Position numbers and translations under genes: made by a program. A DNA stretch of 64,000 nucleotides from Tetraselmis striata (Eukaryota; Chlorophyta; Chlorodendrophyceae; Chlorodendrales; Chlorodendraceae), in contig VCJN01000731.1 in the NCBI GenBank assembly GCA_006384855.1, positions 104,903 through 168,902 on the forward strand, read 5' to 3'. This document shows, in pieces, positions 16,429 through 30,100 of the stretch. Numbering within the stretch: the first letter of the stretch is position 1; every line of letters begins with the position of its first letter. The notes under the pieces were generated by a model. The model made no database searches and had not been told where the DNA came from. It saw only the letters and a list, made by a program, of their open reading frames with translations.

Positions 16429-19400
16429 TCCGCAAGCCCCGCCTCCATCCGCGTCGGAACCGATAGTAAGTGTTGTTGTGTGCGCACATCGTGACAACAT
16501 TACACGGTGGCAATTGGAATTATTAGCGGTGGATAATGTGAAGGCGTTTTCGAAATCGACAGAGAATGAGGCGGTGCTGGCGGAGTGCATTGGCGGTGCA
16601 TAGAATAGCGTGTTGCTGGGGTTTTGGCTGCATCGGACGCCGTATTCCCACCCATCCGGCACGGAATGTCCGGTTTTCACACATTTGCGTGTGAATATAG
16701 TGTGAATATAACGCGTCTTTTACGCCGGGTGGATGGGCATCCGGCGTCCGATGCACCCCAATTATTTGCAGCACGCTACTCTACGCACCCCCAACGCACT
16801 CCGCAAGCCCCGCCTCCATCCGCGTCGGAACCGATAGTAAGTGTTGTTGTGTGCGCACATCGTGACAACATTACACGGTGGCAATTGCAATTAGCGGTGG
16901 ATAATGTGAAGGCGTTTTCGAAATCGACAGAGAGAGAGGCGGTGCTGGCGGAGTGCATTGGCGGTGCATAGAATAGCGTGTTGCTGGGGTTTTGGCTGCA
17001 TCGGACGCCGTATTCCCACCCATCCGGCACGGAATGTCCGGTTTTCACACATTTGCGTGTGAATATAGTGTGAATATTACGCGTCTTTTACGCCGGGTGG
17101 ATGGGCATCCGGCGTCCGATGCACCCCAATTATTTGCAGCACGCTACTCTACGCACCCCCAACGCACTCCGCAAGCCCCGCCTCCATCCGCGTCGGAACC
17201 GATAGTAAGTGTTGTTGTGTGCGCACATCGTGACAACATTACACGGTGGCAATTGGAATTATTAGCGGTGGATAATGTGAAGGCGTTTTCGAAATCGACA
17301 GAGAATGAGGCGGTGCTGGCGGAGTGCATTGGCGGTGCATAGAATAGCGTGTTGCTGGGGTTTTGGCTGCATCGGACGCCGTATTCCCACCCATCCGGCA
17401 CGGAATGTCCGGTTTTCACACATTTGCGTGTGAATATAGTGTGAATATTAACGCGTCTTTTACGCCGGGTGGATGGGCATCCGGCGTCCGATGCACCCCA
17501 ATTATTTGCAGCACGCTACTCTACGCACCCCCAACGCACTCCGCAAGCCCCGCCTCCATCCGCGTCGGAACCGATAGTAAGTGTTGTTGTGTGCGCACAT
17601 CGTGACAACATTACACGGTGGCAATTGCAATTAGCGGTGGATAATGTGAAGGCGTTTTCGAAATCGACAGAGAGATGAGGCGGTGCTGGCGGAGTGCATT
17701 GGCGGTGCATAGAATAGCGTGTTGCTGGGGTTTTGGCTGCATCGGACGCCGTATTCCCACCCATCCGGCACGGAATGTCCGGTTTTCACACATTTGCGTG
17801 TGAATATAGTGTGAATATTACGCGTCTTTTACGCCGGGTGGATGGGCATCCGGCGTCCGATGCACCCCAATTATTTGCAGCACGCTACTCTACGCACCCC
17901 CAACGCACTCCGCAAGCCCCGCCTCCATCCGCGTCGGAACCGATAGTAAGTGTTGTTGTGTGCGCACATCGTGACAACATTACACGGTGGCAATTGCATA
18001 TTAGCGGTGGATAATGTGAAGGCGTTTTCGAAATCGACAGAGAATGAGGCGGTGCTGGCGGAGTGCATTGGCGGTGCATATAATAGCGTGTTGCTGGGGT
18101 TTTGGCTGCATCGGACGCCGTATTCCCACCCATCCGGCACGGAATGTCCGGTTTTCACACATTTGTGTGTTAATAGAGTGTGAATATTACGCGTCTTTTA
18201 CGCCGGGTGGATGGGCATCCGGCGTCCGATGCACCCCAATTATTTGCAGCACGCTACTCTACGCACCCCCAACGCACTCCGCAAGCCCCGCCTCCATCCG
18301 CGTCGGAACCGATAGTAAGTGTTGTTGTGTGCGCACATCGTGACAACATTACACGGTGGCAATTGCAATTATTAGCGGTGGATAATGTGAAGGCGTTTTC
18401 GAGATCGACAGAGAATGAGGCGGTGCTGGCGGAGTGCATTGGCGGTGCATAGAATAGCGTGTTGCTGGGGTTTTGGCTGCATCGGACGCCGTATTCCCAC
18501 CCATCCGGCACGGAATGTCCGGTTTTCACACATTTGCGTGTGAATATAGTGTGAATATTACGCGTCTTTTACGCCGGGTGGATGGGCATCCGGCGTCCGA
18601 TGCACCCCAATTATTTGCAGCACGCTACTCTACGCACCCCCAACGCACTCCGCAAGCCCCGCCTCCATCCGCGTCGGAACCGATAGTAAGTGTTGTTGTG
18701 TGCGCACATCGTGACAACATTACACGGTGGCAATTGCAATTATTAGCGGTGGATAATGTGAAGGCGTTTTCGAAATCGACAGAGAATGAGGCGGTGCTGG
18801 CGGAGTGCATTGGCGGTGCATAGAATAGCGTGTTGCTGGGGTTTTGGCTGCATCGGACGCCGTATTCCCACCCATCCGGCACGGAATGTCCGGTTTTCAC
18901 ACATTTGCGTGTGAATATAGTGTGAATATTACGCGTCTTTTACGCCGGGTGGATGGGCATCCGGCGTCCGATGCACCCCAATTATTTGCAGCACGCTACT
19001 CTACGCACCCCCAACGCACTCCGCAAGCCCCGCCTCCATCCGCGTCGGAACCGATAGTAAGTGTTGTTGTGTGCGCACATCGTGACAACATTACACGGTG
19101 GCAATTGCAATTATTAGCGGTGGATAATGTGAAGGCGTTTTCGAAATCGACAGAGAATGAGGCGGTGCTGGCGGAGTGCATTGGCGGTGCATAGAATAGC
19201 GTGTTGCTGGGGTTTTGGCTGCATCGGACGCCGTATTCCCACCCATCCGGCACGGAATGTCCGGTTTTCACACATTTGCGTGTGAATATAGTGTGAATAT
19301 TACGCGTCTTTTACGCCGGGTGGATGGGCATCCGGCGTCCGATGCACCCCAATTATTTGCAGCACGCTACTCTACGCACCCCCAACGCACTCCGCAAGCC

Positions 19401-22400
19401 CCGCCTCCATCCGCGTCGGAACCGATAGTAAGTGTTGTTGTGTGCGCACATCGTGACAACATTACACGGTGGCAATTGCAATTAGCGGTGGATAATGTGA
19501 AGGCGTTTTCGAAATCGACAGAGAATGAGGCGGTGCTGGCGGAGTGCATTGGCGGTGCATAGAATAGCGTGTTGCTGGGGTTTTGGCTGCATCGGACGCC
19601 GTATTCCCACCCATCCGGCACGGAATGTCCGGTTTTCACACATTTGTGTGTTAATAGAGTGTGAATATTACGCGTCTTTTCCGCCGGGTGGATGGGCATG
19701 CGGCGTCCGATGCACCCCAATTATTTGCAGCACGCTACTCTACGCACCCCCAACGCACTCCGCAAGCCCCGCCTCCATCCGCGTCGGAACCGATAGTAAG
19801 TGTTGTTGTGTGCGCACATCGTGACAACATTACACGGTGGCAATTGCAATTATTAGCGGTGGATAATGTGAAGGCGTTTTCGAAATCGACAGAGAATGAG
19901 GCGGTGCTGGCGGAGTGCATTGGCGGTGCATAGAATAGCGTGTTGCTGGGGTTTTGGCTGCATCGGACGCCGTATTCCCACCCATCCGGCACGGAATGTC
20001 CGGTTTTCACACATTTGCGTGTGAATATAGTGTGAATATTACGCGTCTTTTACGCCGGGTGGATGGGCATCCGGCGTCCGATGCACCCCAATTATTTGCA
20101 GCACGCTACTCTACGCACCCCCAACGCACTCCGCAAGCCCCGCCTCCATCCGCGTCGGAACCGATAGTAAGTGTTGTTGTGTGCGCACATCGTGACAACA
20201 TTACACGGTGGCAATTGCAATATTAGCGGTGGATAATGTGAAGGCGTTTTCGAAATCGACAGAGAATGAGGCGGTGCTGGCGGAGTGCATTGGCGGTGCA
20301 TAGAATAGCGTGTTGCTGGGGTTTTGGCTGCATCGGACGCCGTATTCCCACCCATCCGGCACGGAATGTCCGGTTTTCACACATTTGCGTGTGAATATAG
20401 TGTGAATATTACGCGTCTTTTACGCCGGGTGGATGGGCATCCGGCGTCCGATGCACCCCAATTATTTGCAGCACGCTACTCTACGCACCCCCAACGCACT
20501 CCGCAAGCCCCGCCTCCATCCGCGTCGGAACCGATAGTAAGTGTTGTTGTGTGCGCACATCGTGACAACATTACACGGTGGCAATTGCAATTATTAGCGG
20601 TGGATAATGTGAAGGCGTTTTCGAAATCGACAGAGAATGAGGCGGTGCTGGCGGAGTGCATTGGCGGTGCATAGAATAGCGTGTTGCTGGGGTTTTGGCT
20701 GCATCGGACGCCGTATTCCCACCCATCCGGCACGGAATGTCCGGTTTTCACACATTTGCGTGTGAATATAGTGTGAATATTACGCGTCTTTTACGCCGGG
20801 TGGATGGGCATCCGGCGTCCGATGCACCCCAATTATTTGCAGCACGCTACTCTACGCACCCCCAACGCACTCCGCAAGCCCCGCCTCCATCCGCGTCGGA
20901 ACCGATAGTAAGTGTTGTTGTGTGCGCACATCGTGACAACATTACACGGTGGCAATTGCAATTATTAGCGGTGGATAATGTGAAGGCGTTTTCGAAATCG
21001 ACAGAGAATGAGGCGGTGCTGGCGGAGTGCATTGGCGGTGCATAGAATAGCGTGTTGCTGGGGTTTTGGCTGCATCGGACGCCGTATTCCCACCCATCCG
21101 GCACGGAATGTCCGGTTTTCACACATTTGCGTGTGAATATAGTGTGAATATTACGCGTCTTTTACGCCGGGTGGATGGGCATCCGGCGTCCGATGCACCC
21201 CAATTATTTGCAGCACGCTACTCTACGCACCCCCAACGCACTCCGCAAGCCCCGCCTCCATCCGCGTCGGAACCGATAGTAAGTGTTGTTGTGTGCGCAC
21301 ATCGTGACAACATTACACGGTGGCAATTGCAATTATTAGCGGTGGATAATGTGAAGGCGTTTTCGAAATCGACAGAGAATGAGGCGGTGCTGGCGGAGTG
21401 CATTGGCGGTGCATAGAATAGCGTGTTGCTGGGGTTTTGGCTGCATCGGACGCCGTATTCCCACCCATCCGGCACGGAATGTCCGGTTTTCACACATTTG
21501 TGTGTTAATATAGTGTGAATATTACGCGTCTTTTACGCCGGGTGGATGGGCATCCGGCGTCCGATGCACCCCAATTATTTGCAGCACGCTACTCTACGCA
21601 CCCCCAACGCACTCCGCAAGCCCCGCCTCCATCCGCGTCGGAACCGATAGTAAGTGTTGTTGTGTGCGCACATCGTGACAACATTACACGGTGGCAATTG
21701 CAATATTAGCGGTGGATAATGTGAAGGCGTTTTCGAAATCGACAGAGAATGAGGCGGTGCTGGCGGAGTGCATTGGCGGTGCATAGAATAGCGTGTTGCT
21801 GGGGTTTTGGCTGCATCGGACGCCGTATTCCCACCCATCCGGCACGGAATGTCCGGTTTTCACACATTTGCGTGTGAATATAGTGTGAATATTACGCGTC
21901 TTTTACGCCGGGTGGATGGGCATCCGGCGTCCGATGCACCCCAATTATTTGCAGCACGCTACTCTACGCACCCCCAACGCACTCCGCAAGCCCCGCCTCC
22001 ATCCGCGTCGGAACCGATAGTAAGTGTTGTTGTGTGCGCACATCGTGACAACATTACACGGTGGCAATTGCAATTATTAGCGGTGGATAATGTGAAGGCG
22101 TTTTCGAAATCGACAGAGAATGAGGCGGTGCTGGCGGAGTGCATTGGCGGTGCATAGAATAGCGTGTTGCTGGGGTTTTGGCTGCATCGGACGCCGTATT
22201 CCCACCCATCCGGCACGGAATGTCCGGTTTTCACACATTTGCGTGTGAATATAGTGTGAATATTACGCGTCTTTTACGCCGGGTGGATGGGCATCCGGCG
22301 TCCGATGCACCCCAATTATTTGCAGCACGCTACTCTACGCACCCCCAACGCACTCCGCAAGCCCCGCCTCCATCCGCGTCGGAACCGATAGTAAGTGTTG

Positions 22401-24180
22401 TTGTGTGCGCACATCGTGACAACATTACACGGTGGCAATTGCAATTATTAGCGGTGGATAATGTGAAGGCGTTTTCGAAATCGACAGAGAATGAGGCGGT
22501 GCTGGCGGAGTGCATTGGCGGTGCATAGAATAGCGTGTTGCTGGGGTTTTGGCTGCATCGGACGCCGTATTCCCACCCATCCGGCACGGAATGTCCGGTT
22601 TTCACACATTTGCGTGTGAATATAGTGTGAATATTACGCGTCTTTTACGCCGGGTGGATGGGCATCCGGCGTCCGATGCACCCCAATTATTTGCAGCACG
22701 CTACTCTACGCACCCCCAACGCACTCCGCAAGCCCCGCCTCCATCCGCGTCGGAACCGATAGTAAGTGTTGTTGTGTGCGCACATCGTGACAACATTACA
22801 CGGTGGCAATTGCAATTATTAGCGGTGGATAATGTGAAGGCGTTTTCGAAATCGACAGAGAATGAGGCGGTGCTGGCGGAGTGCATTGGCGGTGCATAGA
22901 ATAGCGTGTTGCTGGGGTTTTGGCTGCATCGGACGCCGTATTCCCACCCATCCGGCACGGAATGTCCGGTTTTCACACATTTGCGTGTGAATATAGTGTG
23001 AATATTACGCGTCTTTTACGCCGGGTGGATGGGCATCCGGCGTCCGATGCACCCCAATTATTTGCAGCACGCTACTCTACGCACCCCCAACGCACTCCGC
23101 AAGCCCCGCCTCCATCCGCGTCGGAACCGATAGTAAGTGTTGTTGTGTGCGCACATCGTGACAACATTACACGGTGGCAATTGCAATTAGCGGTGGATAA
23201 TGTGAAGGCGTTTTCGAAATCGACAGAGAATGAGGCGGTGCTGGCGGAGTGCATTGGCGGTGCATAGAATAGCGTGTTGCTGGGGTTTTGGCTGCATCGG
23301 ACGCCGTATTCCCACCCATCCGGCACGGAATGTCCGGTTTTCACACATTTGTGTGTTAATAGAGTGTGAATATTACGCGTCTTTTCCGCCGGGTGGATGG
23401 GCATCCGGCGTCCGATGCACCCCAATTATTTGCAGCACGCTACTCTACGCACCCCCAACGCACTCCGCAAGCCCCGCCTCCATCCGCGTCGGAACCGATA
23501 GTAAGTGTTGTTGTGTGCGCACATCGTGACAACATTACACGGTGGCAATTGCAATTAGCGGTGGATAATGTGAAGGCGTTTTCGAAATCGACAGAGAATG
23601 AGGCGGTGCTGGCGGAGTGCATTGGCGGTGCATAGAATAGCGTGTTGCTGGGGTTTTGGCTGCATCGGACGCCGTATTCCCACCCATCCGGCACGGAATG
23701 TCCGGTTTTCACACATTTGCGTGTGAATATAGTGTGAATATTACGCGTCTTTTACGCCGGGTGGATGGGCATCCGGCGTCCGATGCACCCCAATTATTTG
23801 CAGCACGCTACTCTACGCACCGCCAACGCACTCCGCAAGCCCCGCCTCCATCCGCGTCGGAACCGGTAGTAAGTGTTGTTGTGTGCGCACATCGTGACAA
23901 CATTACACGGTGGCAATTGCAATTATTAGCGGTGGATAATGTGAAGGCGTTTTCGAAATCGACAGAGAATGAGGCGGTGCTGGCGGAGTGCATTGGCGGT
24001 GCATAGAATAGCGTGTTGCTGGGGTTTTGGCTGCATCGGACGCCGTATTCCCACCCATCCGGCACGGAATGTCCGGTTTTCACACATTTGTGTGTGAATA
24101 TAGTGTGAATATTACGCGTCTTTTACGCCGGGTGGATGGGCATCCGGCGTCCGATGCACCCCAATTATTTGCAGCACGCT
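16428..24180 (+). repeat. Satellite array 2: about 21 near-identical short units
   Basis: Tandem short units of 371 bp (368 when TTA in the core is missing) run without interruption and differ by only a handful of bases. Spacer variants (GCGTGTGAATATAG versus TGTGTTAATAGAG) and a TTTTCCGCC variant allow units to be tracked. Two units sharing both rare variants (around 19,643-19,684 and 23,349-23,390) are 3,706 bp, ten units, apart, pointing to recent amplification of a multi-unit block. The open frames of 80-117 codons on both strands repeat with the unit and carry no independent coding signal. Confidence 0.95.
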
Positions 24181-27100
24181 ACTCTACGCACCCCCAATGC
24201 ACTCCGCAAGCCCCGCCTCCATCCGCGTCGGAACCGGTAGTAAGTGATGTTGTGTGCGCACATCGTGACAAGATTACACAGTGGGAATTGCAATTATTAG
24301 CGGTGGATAATGTGAAAATGTTTTCGAAATCAACGGAGAATGAGGCGGTAGGTGCTGGCGGAGTGCATCGGCGGTGCATAGGATAGCGTGTTGCTGGGAT
24401 TTTGGCTGCATCGGACGCCGTATTCCCATCCATCCGGCACGGAATGTCCGGTTGCACACATTTGTGTGTGACTATAGTGTGAATATTACGCGTCTTTTAC
24501 GCCAGGTGGATGGGCATCCGGCGTCCGATGCACCCCGAATCTCACCAACACGTTACTCTACGCACCGCCAATGCACTCCGCCAGCCCCGCCTCTTTCCGC
24601 GCGCGTCCCACATTGCATTGTATATATACATACGTACATGTCCTGCTCCGAAACCAGCCCACATGTCTTTTACGCCGGGTGGATGGGCATCCGGCGTCCG
24701 ATGCACCCCAAGTATTTGCAGCACGCTAGTCTATGCACCGCCAATGCACTCCGCCAGCCCCGCCTCCATCCGCGTGGGAACCGGTAGTAAGTGATGTTGT
24801 GTGCGCACATTGTGACAACATTACACAGTGGGAATTGCAGTTAGCGGTGGATAATGTGAAGGCATTTCGAAATCGACGGAGAATGAGGCGGTGCTGGCGG
24901 AGTGCATCGGCAGTGCATAGAATAGCGTGTTGCTGAGATTTTGGCTGCATCGGACGCCGTATTCCCATCCATCCGGCACGGACTGTCCGGTTGCACACAT
25001 TTGTGTGTGACTATAGTGTGAATATTACGCGTCTTTTACGCCGGGTGGATGGGCATCCGGCGTCCGATGCACCCCGAATCTCACCAACACGTTACTCTAC
25101 GCACCGCCAATGCACTCCGCCAGCCCCGCCTCTTTCCGCGCGCGTCCCACATTGCATTGTATATATATACATCCGTACATGTACTGCTCCGAAACCAGCC
25201 CACATGTCTTTTACGCCGGGTGGATGGGCATCCGGCGTCCGATGCACCCCAAGTATTTGCAGCACGCTAGTCTATGCACCGCCAATGCACTCCGCCAGCC
25301 CCGCCTCCATCCGCGTGGGATCCGGTAGTAAGTGATGTTGTGTGCGCACATCGTGACAAGATTACACAGTGGGAATTGCAATTAGCGGTGGATAATGTGA
25401 AAATGTTATCGAAATCAACGGAGAATGAGGCGGTAGGTGCTGGCGGAGTGCATCGGCGGTGCATAGGATAGCGTGTTGCTGGGATTTTGGCTGCATCGGA
25501 CGCCGTATTCCCATCCGTCCGGCACGGAATGTCCGGTTCGCACAGATTTGTGTGTGACTATAATGTGAATATTACGCGTCTTTTACGCCGGGTGGATGGG
25601 CATCCGGCGTCCGACGCACCCCGAATCTCACCACTCGTTACTCTACGCACCGCCAATGCACTCCGCCAGCCCCGCCTCCATCCGCGTGGGAACCGGCAGT
25701 AAGTGATGTTGTGTGCGCACATCGTGACAACATTACACAGTGGGAATTGCAGTTAGCGGTGGATAATGTGAAGGCATTTCGAAATCGACGGAGAATGAGG
25801 CGGTAGGTGCTGGCGGAGTGCATCGGCGGTGCATAGGATAGCGTGTTGCTGGGATTTTGGCTGCATCGGACGCCGTATTCCCATCCATCCGGCACGGAAT
25901 GTCCGGTTCGCACAGATTTGTGTGTGACTATAGTGTGAATATTACGCGTCTTTTACGCCGGGTGGATGGGCATCCGGCGTCCGATGCACCCCGAATCTCA
26001 CCAACACGTTACTCTACGCACCGCCAATGCACTCCGCCAGCCACGCCTCCATCCGCACGCGTCGTACATTGCATTGTATATATATATACATACGTACATG
26101 TACTGCTCCGAAACCAGCCCACATGTCTTTTACGCCGGGTGGATGGGCATCCGGCGTCCGATGCACCCCAAGTATTTGCAGCACGCTAGTCTATGCACCG
26201 CCAATGCACTCCGCCAGCCCCGCCTCCATCCGCGTGGGAACCGGTAGTAAGTGATGTTGTGTGCGCACATCGGGACAAGATTACACAGTGGGAATTGCAA
26301 TTAGCGGTGGATAATGTGAAAATGTTTTCGAAATCAACGGAGAATGAGGCGGTAGGTGCTGGCGGAGTGCATCGGCGGTGCATAGGATAGCGTGTTGCTG
26401 GGATTTTGGCTGCATCGGACGCCGTATTCCCATCCGTCCGGCACGGAATGTCCGGTTCGCACAGATTTGTGTGTGACTATAATGTGAATATTACGCGTCT
26501 TTTACGCCGGGTGGATGGGCATCCGGCGTCCGACGCACCCCGAATCTCACCACTCGTTACTCTACGCACCGCCAATGCACTCCGCCAGCCCCGCTTCCAT
26601 CCGCGTGGGATCCGGTAGTAAGTGATGTTGTGTGCGCACATCGTGACAACATTACACAGTGGGAATTGCAGTTAGCGGTGGATAATGTGAAGGCATTTCG
26701 AAATCGACGGAGAATGAGGCGGTAGGTGCTGGCGGAGTGCATCGGCGGTGCATAGGATAGCGTGTTGCTGGGATTTTGGCTGCATCGGACGCCGTATTCC
26801 CATCCATCCGGCACGGAATGTCCGGTTGCACAGATTTGTGTGTGACTATAGTGTGAATATTACGCGTCTTTTACGCCAGGTGGATGGGCATCCGGCGTCC
26901 GATGCACCCCGAATCTCACCAACACGTTACTCTACGCACCGCCAATGCACTCCGCCAGCCCCGCCTCTTTCCGCGCGCGTCCCACATTGCATTGTATATA
27001 TACATACGTACATGTCCTGCTCCGAAACCAGCCCACATGTCTTTTACGCCGGGTGGATGGGCATCCGGCGTCCGATGCACCCCAAGTATTTGCAGCACGC

Positions 27101-30100
27101 TAGTCTATGCACCGCCAATGCACTCCGCCAGCCCCGCCTCCATCCGCGTGGGAACCGGTAGTAAGTGATGTTGTGTGCGCACATTGTGACAACATTACAC
27201 AGTGGGAATTGCAGTTAGCGGTGGATAATGTGAAGGCATTTCGAAATCGACGGAGAATGAGGAGGTGCTGGCGGAGTGCATCGGCAGTGCATAGAATAGC
27301 GTGTTGCTGAGATTTTGGCTGCATCGGACGCCGTATTCCCATCCATCCGGCACGGACTGTCCGGTTGCACACATTTGTGTGTGACTATAGTGTGAATATT
27401 ACGCGTCTTTTACGCCGGGTGGATGGGCATCCGGCGTCCGATGCACCCCGAATCTCACCAACACGTTACTCTACGCACCGCCAATGCACTCCGCCAGCCC
27501 CGCCTCTTTCCGCGCGCGTCCCACATTGCATTGTATATATATACATCCGTACATGTACTGCTCCGAAACCAGCCCACATGTCTTTTACGCCGGGTGGATG
27601 GGCATCCGGCGTCCGATGCACCCCAAGTATTTGCAGCACGCTAGTCTATGCACCGCCAATGCACTCCGCCAGCCCCGCCTCCATCCGCGTGGGAACCGGT
27701 AGTAAGTGATGTTGTGTGCGCACATCGTGACAAGATTACACAGTGGGAATTGCAATTAGCGGTGGATAATGTGAAAATGTTTTCGAAATCAACGGAGAAT
27801 GAGGCGGTAGGTGCTGGCGGAGTGCATCGGCGGTGCATAGGATAGCGTGTTGCTGGGATTTTGGCTGCATCGGACGCCGTATTCCCATCCGTCCGGCACG
27901 GAATGTCCGGTTCGCACAGATTTGTGTGTGACTATAATGTGAATATTACGCGTCTTTTACGCCGGGTGGATGGGCATCCGGCGTCCGACGCACCCCGAAT
28001 CTCACCACTCGTTACTCTACGCACCGCCAATGCACTCCGCCAGCCCCGCCTCCATCCGCGTGGGAACCGGTAGTAAGTGATGTTGTGTGCGCACATCGTG
28101 ACAACATTACACAGTGGGAATTGCAGTTAGCGGTGGATATTGTGAAGGCATTTCGAAATCGACGGAGAATGAGGCGGTAGGTGCTGGCGGAGTGCATCGG
28201 CGGTGCATAGGATAGCGTGTTGCTGGGATTTTGGCTGCATCGGACGCCGTATTCCCATCCATCCGGCACGGAATGTCCGGTTGCACAGATTTGTGTGTGA
28301 CTATAGTGTGAATATTACGCGTCTTTTACGCCAGGTGGATGGGCATCCGGCGTCCGATGCACCCCGAATCTCACCAACACGTTACTCTACGCACCGCCAA
28401 TGCACTCCGCCAGCCCCGCCTCTTTCCGCGCGCGTCCCACATTGCATTGTATATATACATACGTACATGTCCTGCTCCGAAACCAGCCCACATGTCTTTT
28501 ACGCCGGGTGGATGGGCATCCGGCGTCCGATGCACCCCAAGTATTTGCAGCACGCTAGTCTATGCACCGCCAATGCACTCCGCCAGCCCCGCCTCCATCC
28601 GCGTGGGAACCGGTAGTAAGTGATGTTGTGTGCGCACATCGTGACAAGATTACACAGTGGGAATTGCAATTAGCGGTGGATAATGTGAAAATGTTTTCGA
28701 AATCAACGGAGAATGAGGCGGTAGGTGCTGGCGGAGTGCATCGGCGGTGCATAGGATAGCGTGTTGCTGGGATTTTGGCTGCATCGGACGCCGTATTCCC
28801 ATCCGTCCGGCACGGAATGTCCGGTTCGCACAGATTTGTGTGTGACTATAATGTGAATATTACGCGTCTTTTACGCCGGGTGGATGGGCATCCGGCGTCC
28901 GACGCACCCCGAATCTCACCACTCGTTACTCTACGCACCGCCAATGCACTCCGCCAGCCCCGCCTCCATCCGCGTGGGAACCGGTAGTAAGTGATGTTGT
29001 GTGCGCACATCGTGACAACATTACACAGTGGGAATTGCAGTTAGCGGTGGATATTGTGAAGGCATTTCGAAATCGACGGAGAATGAGGCGGTAGGTGCTG
29101 GCGGAGTGCATCGGCGGTGCATAGGATAGCGTGTTGCTGGGATTTTGGCTGCATCGGACGCCGTATTCCCATCCATCCGGCACGGAATGTCCGGTTGCAC
29201 AGATTTGTGTGTGACTATAGTGTGAATATTACGCGTCTTTTACGCCAGGTGGATGGGCATCCGGCGTCCGATGCACCCCGAATCTCACCAACACGTTACT
29301 CTACGCACCGCCAATGCACTCCGCCAGCCCCGCCTCTTTCCGCGCGCGTCCCACATTGCATTGTATATATATACATCCGTATATGTACTGCTCCGAAACC
29401 AGCCCACATGTCTTTTACGCCGGGTGGATGGGCATCCGGCGTCCGATGCACCCCAAGTATTTGCAGCACGCTAGTCTATGCACCGCCAATGCACTCCGCC
29501 AGCCCCGCCTCCATCCGCGTGGGAACCGGTAGTAAGTGATGTTGTGTGCGCACATCGTGACAAGATTACACAGTGGGAATTGCAATTAGCGGTGGATAAT
29601 GTGAAAATGTTTTCGAAATCAACGGAGAATGAGGCGGTAGGTGCTGGCGGAGTGCATCGGCGGTGCATAGGATAGCGTGTTGCTGAGATTTTGGCTGCAT
29701 CGGACGCCGTATTCCCATCCATCCGGCACGGACTGTCCGGTTGCACAGATTTGTGTGTGACTATAGTGTGAATATTACGCGTCTTTTACGCCGGGTGGAT
29801 GGGCATCCGGCGTCCGACGCACCCCGAATCTCACCAACACGTTACTCTACGCACCGCCAATGCACTCCGCCAGCCCCGCCTCTTTCCGCGCGCGTCCCAC
29901 ATTGCATTGTATATATATACATCCGTATATGTACTGCTCCGAAACCAGCCCACATGTCTTTTACGCCGGGTGGATGGGCATCCGGCGTCCGATGCACCCC
30001 AAGTATTTGCAGCACGCTAGTCTATGCACCGCCAATGCACTCCGCCAGCCCCGCCTCCATCCGCGTGGGAACCGGTAGTAAGTGATGTTGTGTGCGCACA

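Noticed and set aside
9735-24180. CRISPR array
   Set aside because: Repeats are 370 bp with no unique spacers of constant length and there are no cas genes. The sequence is satellite DNA.
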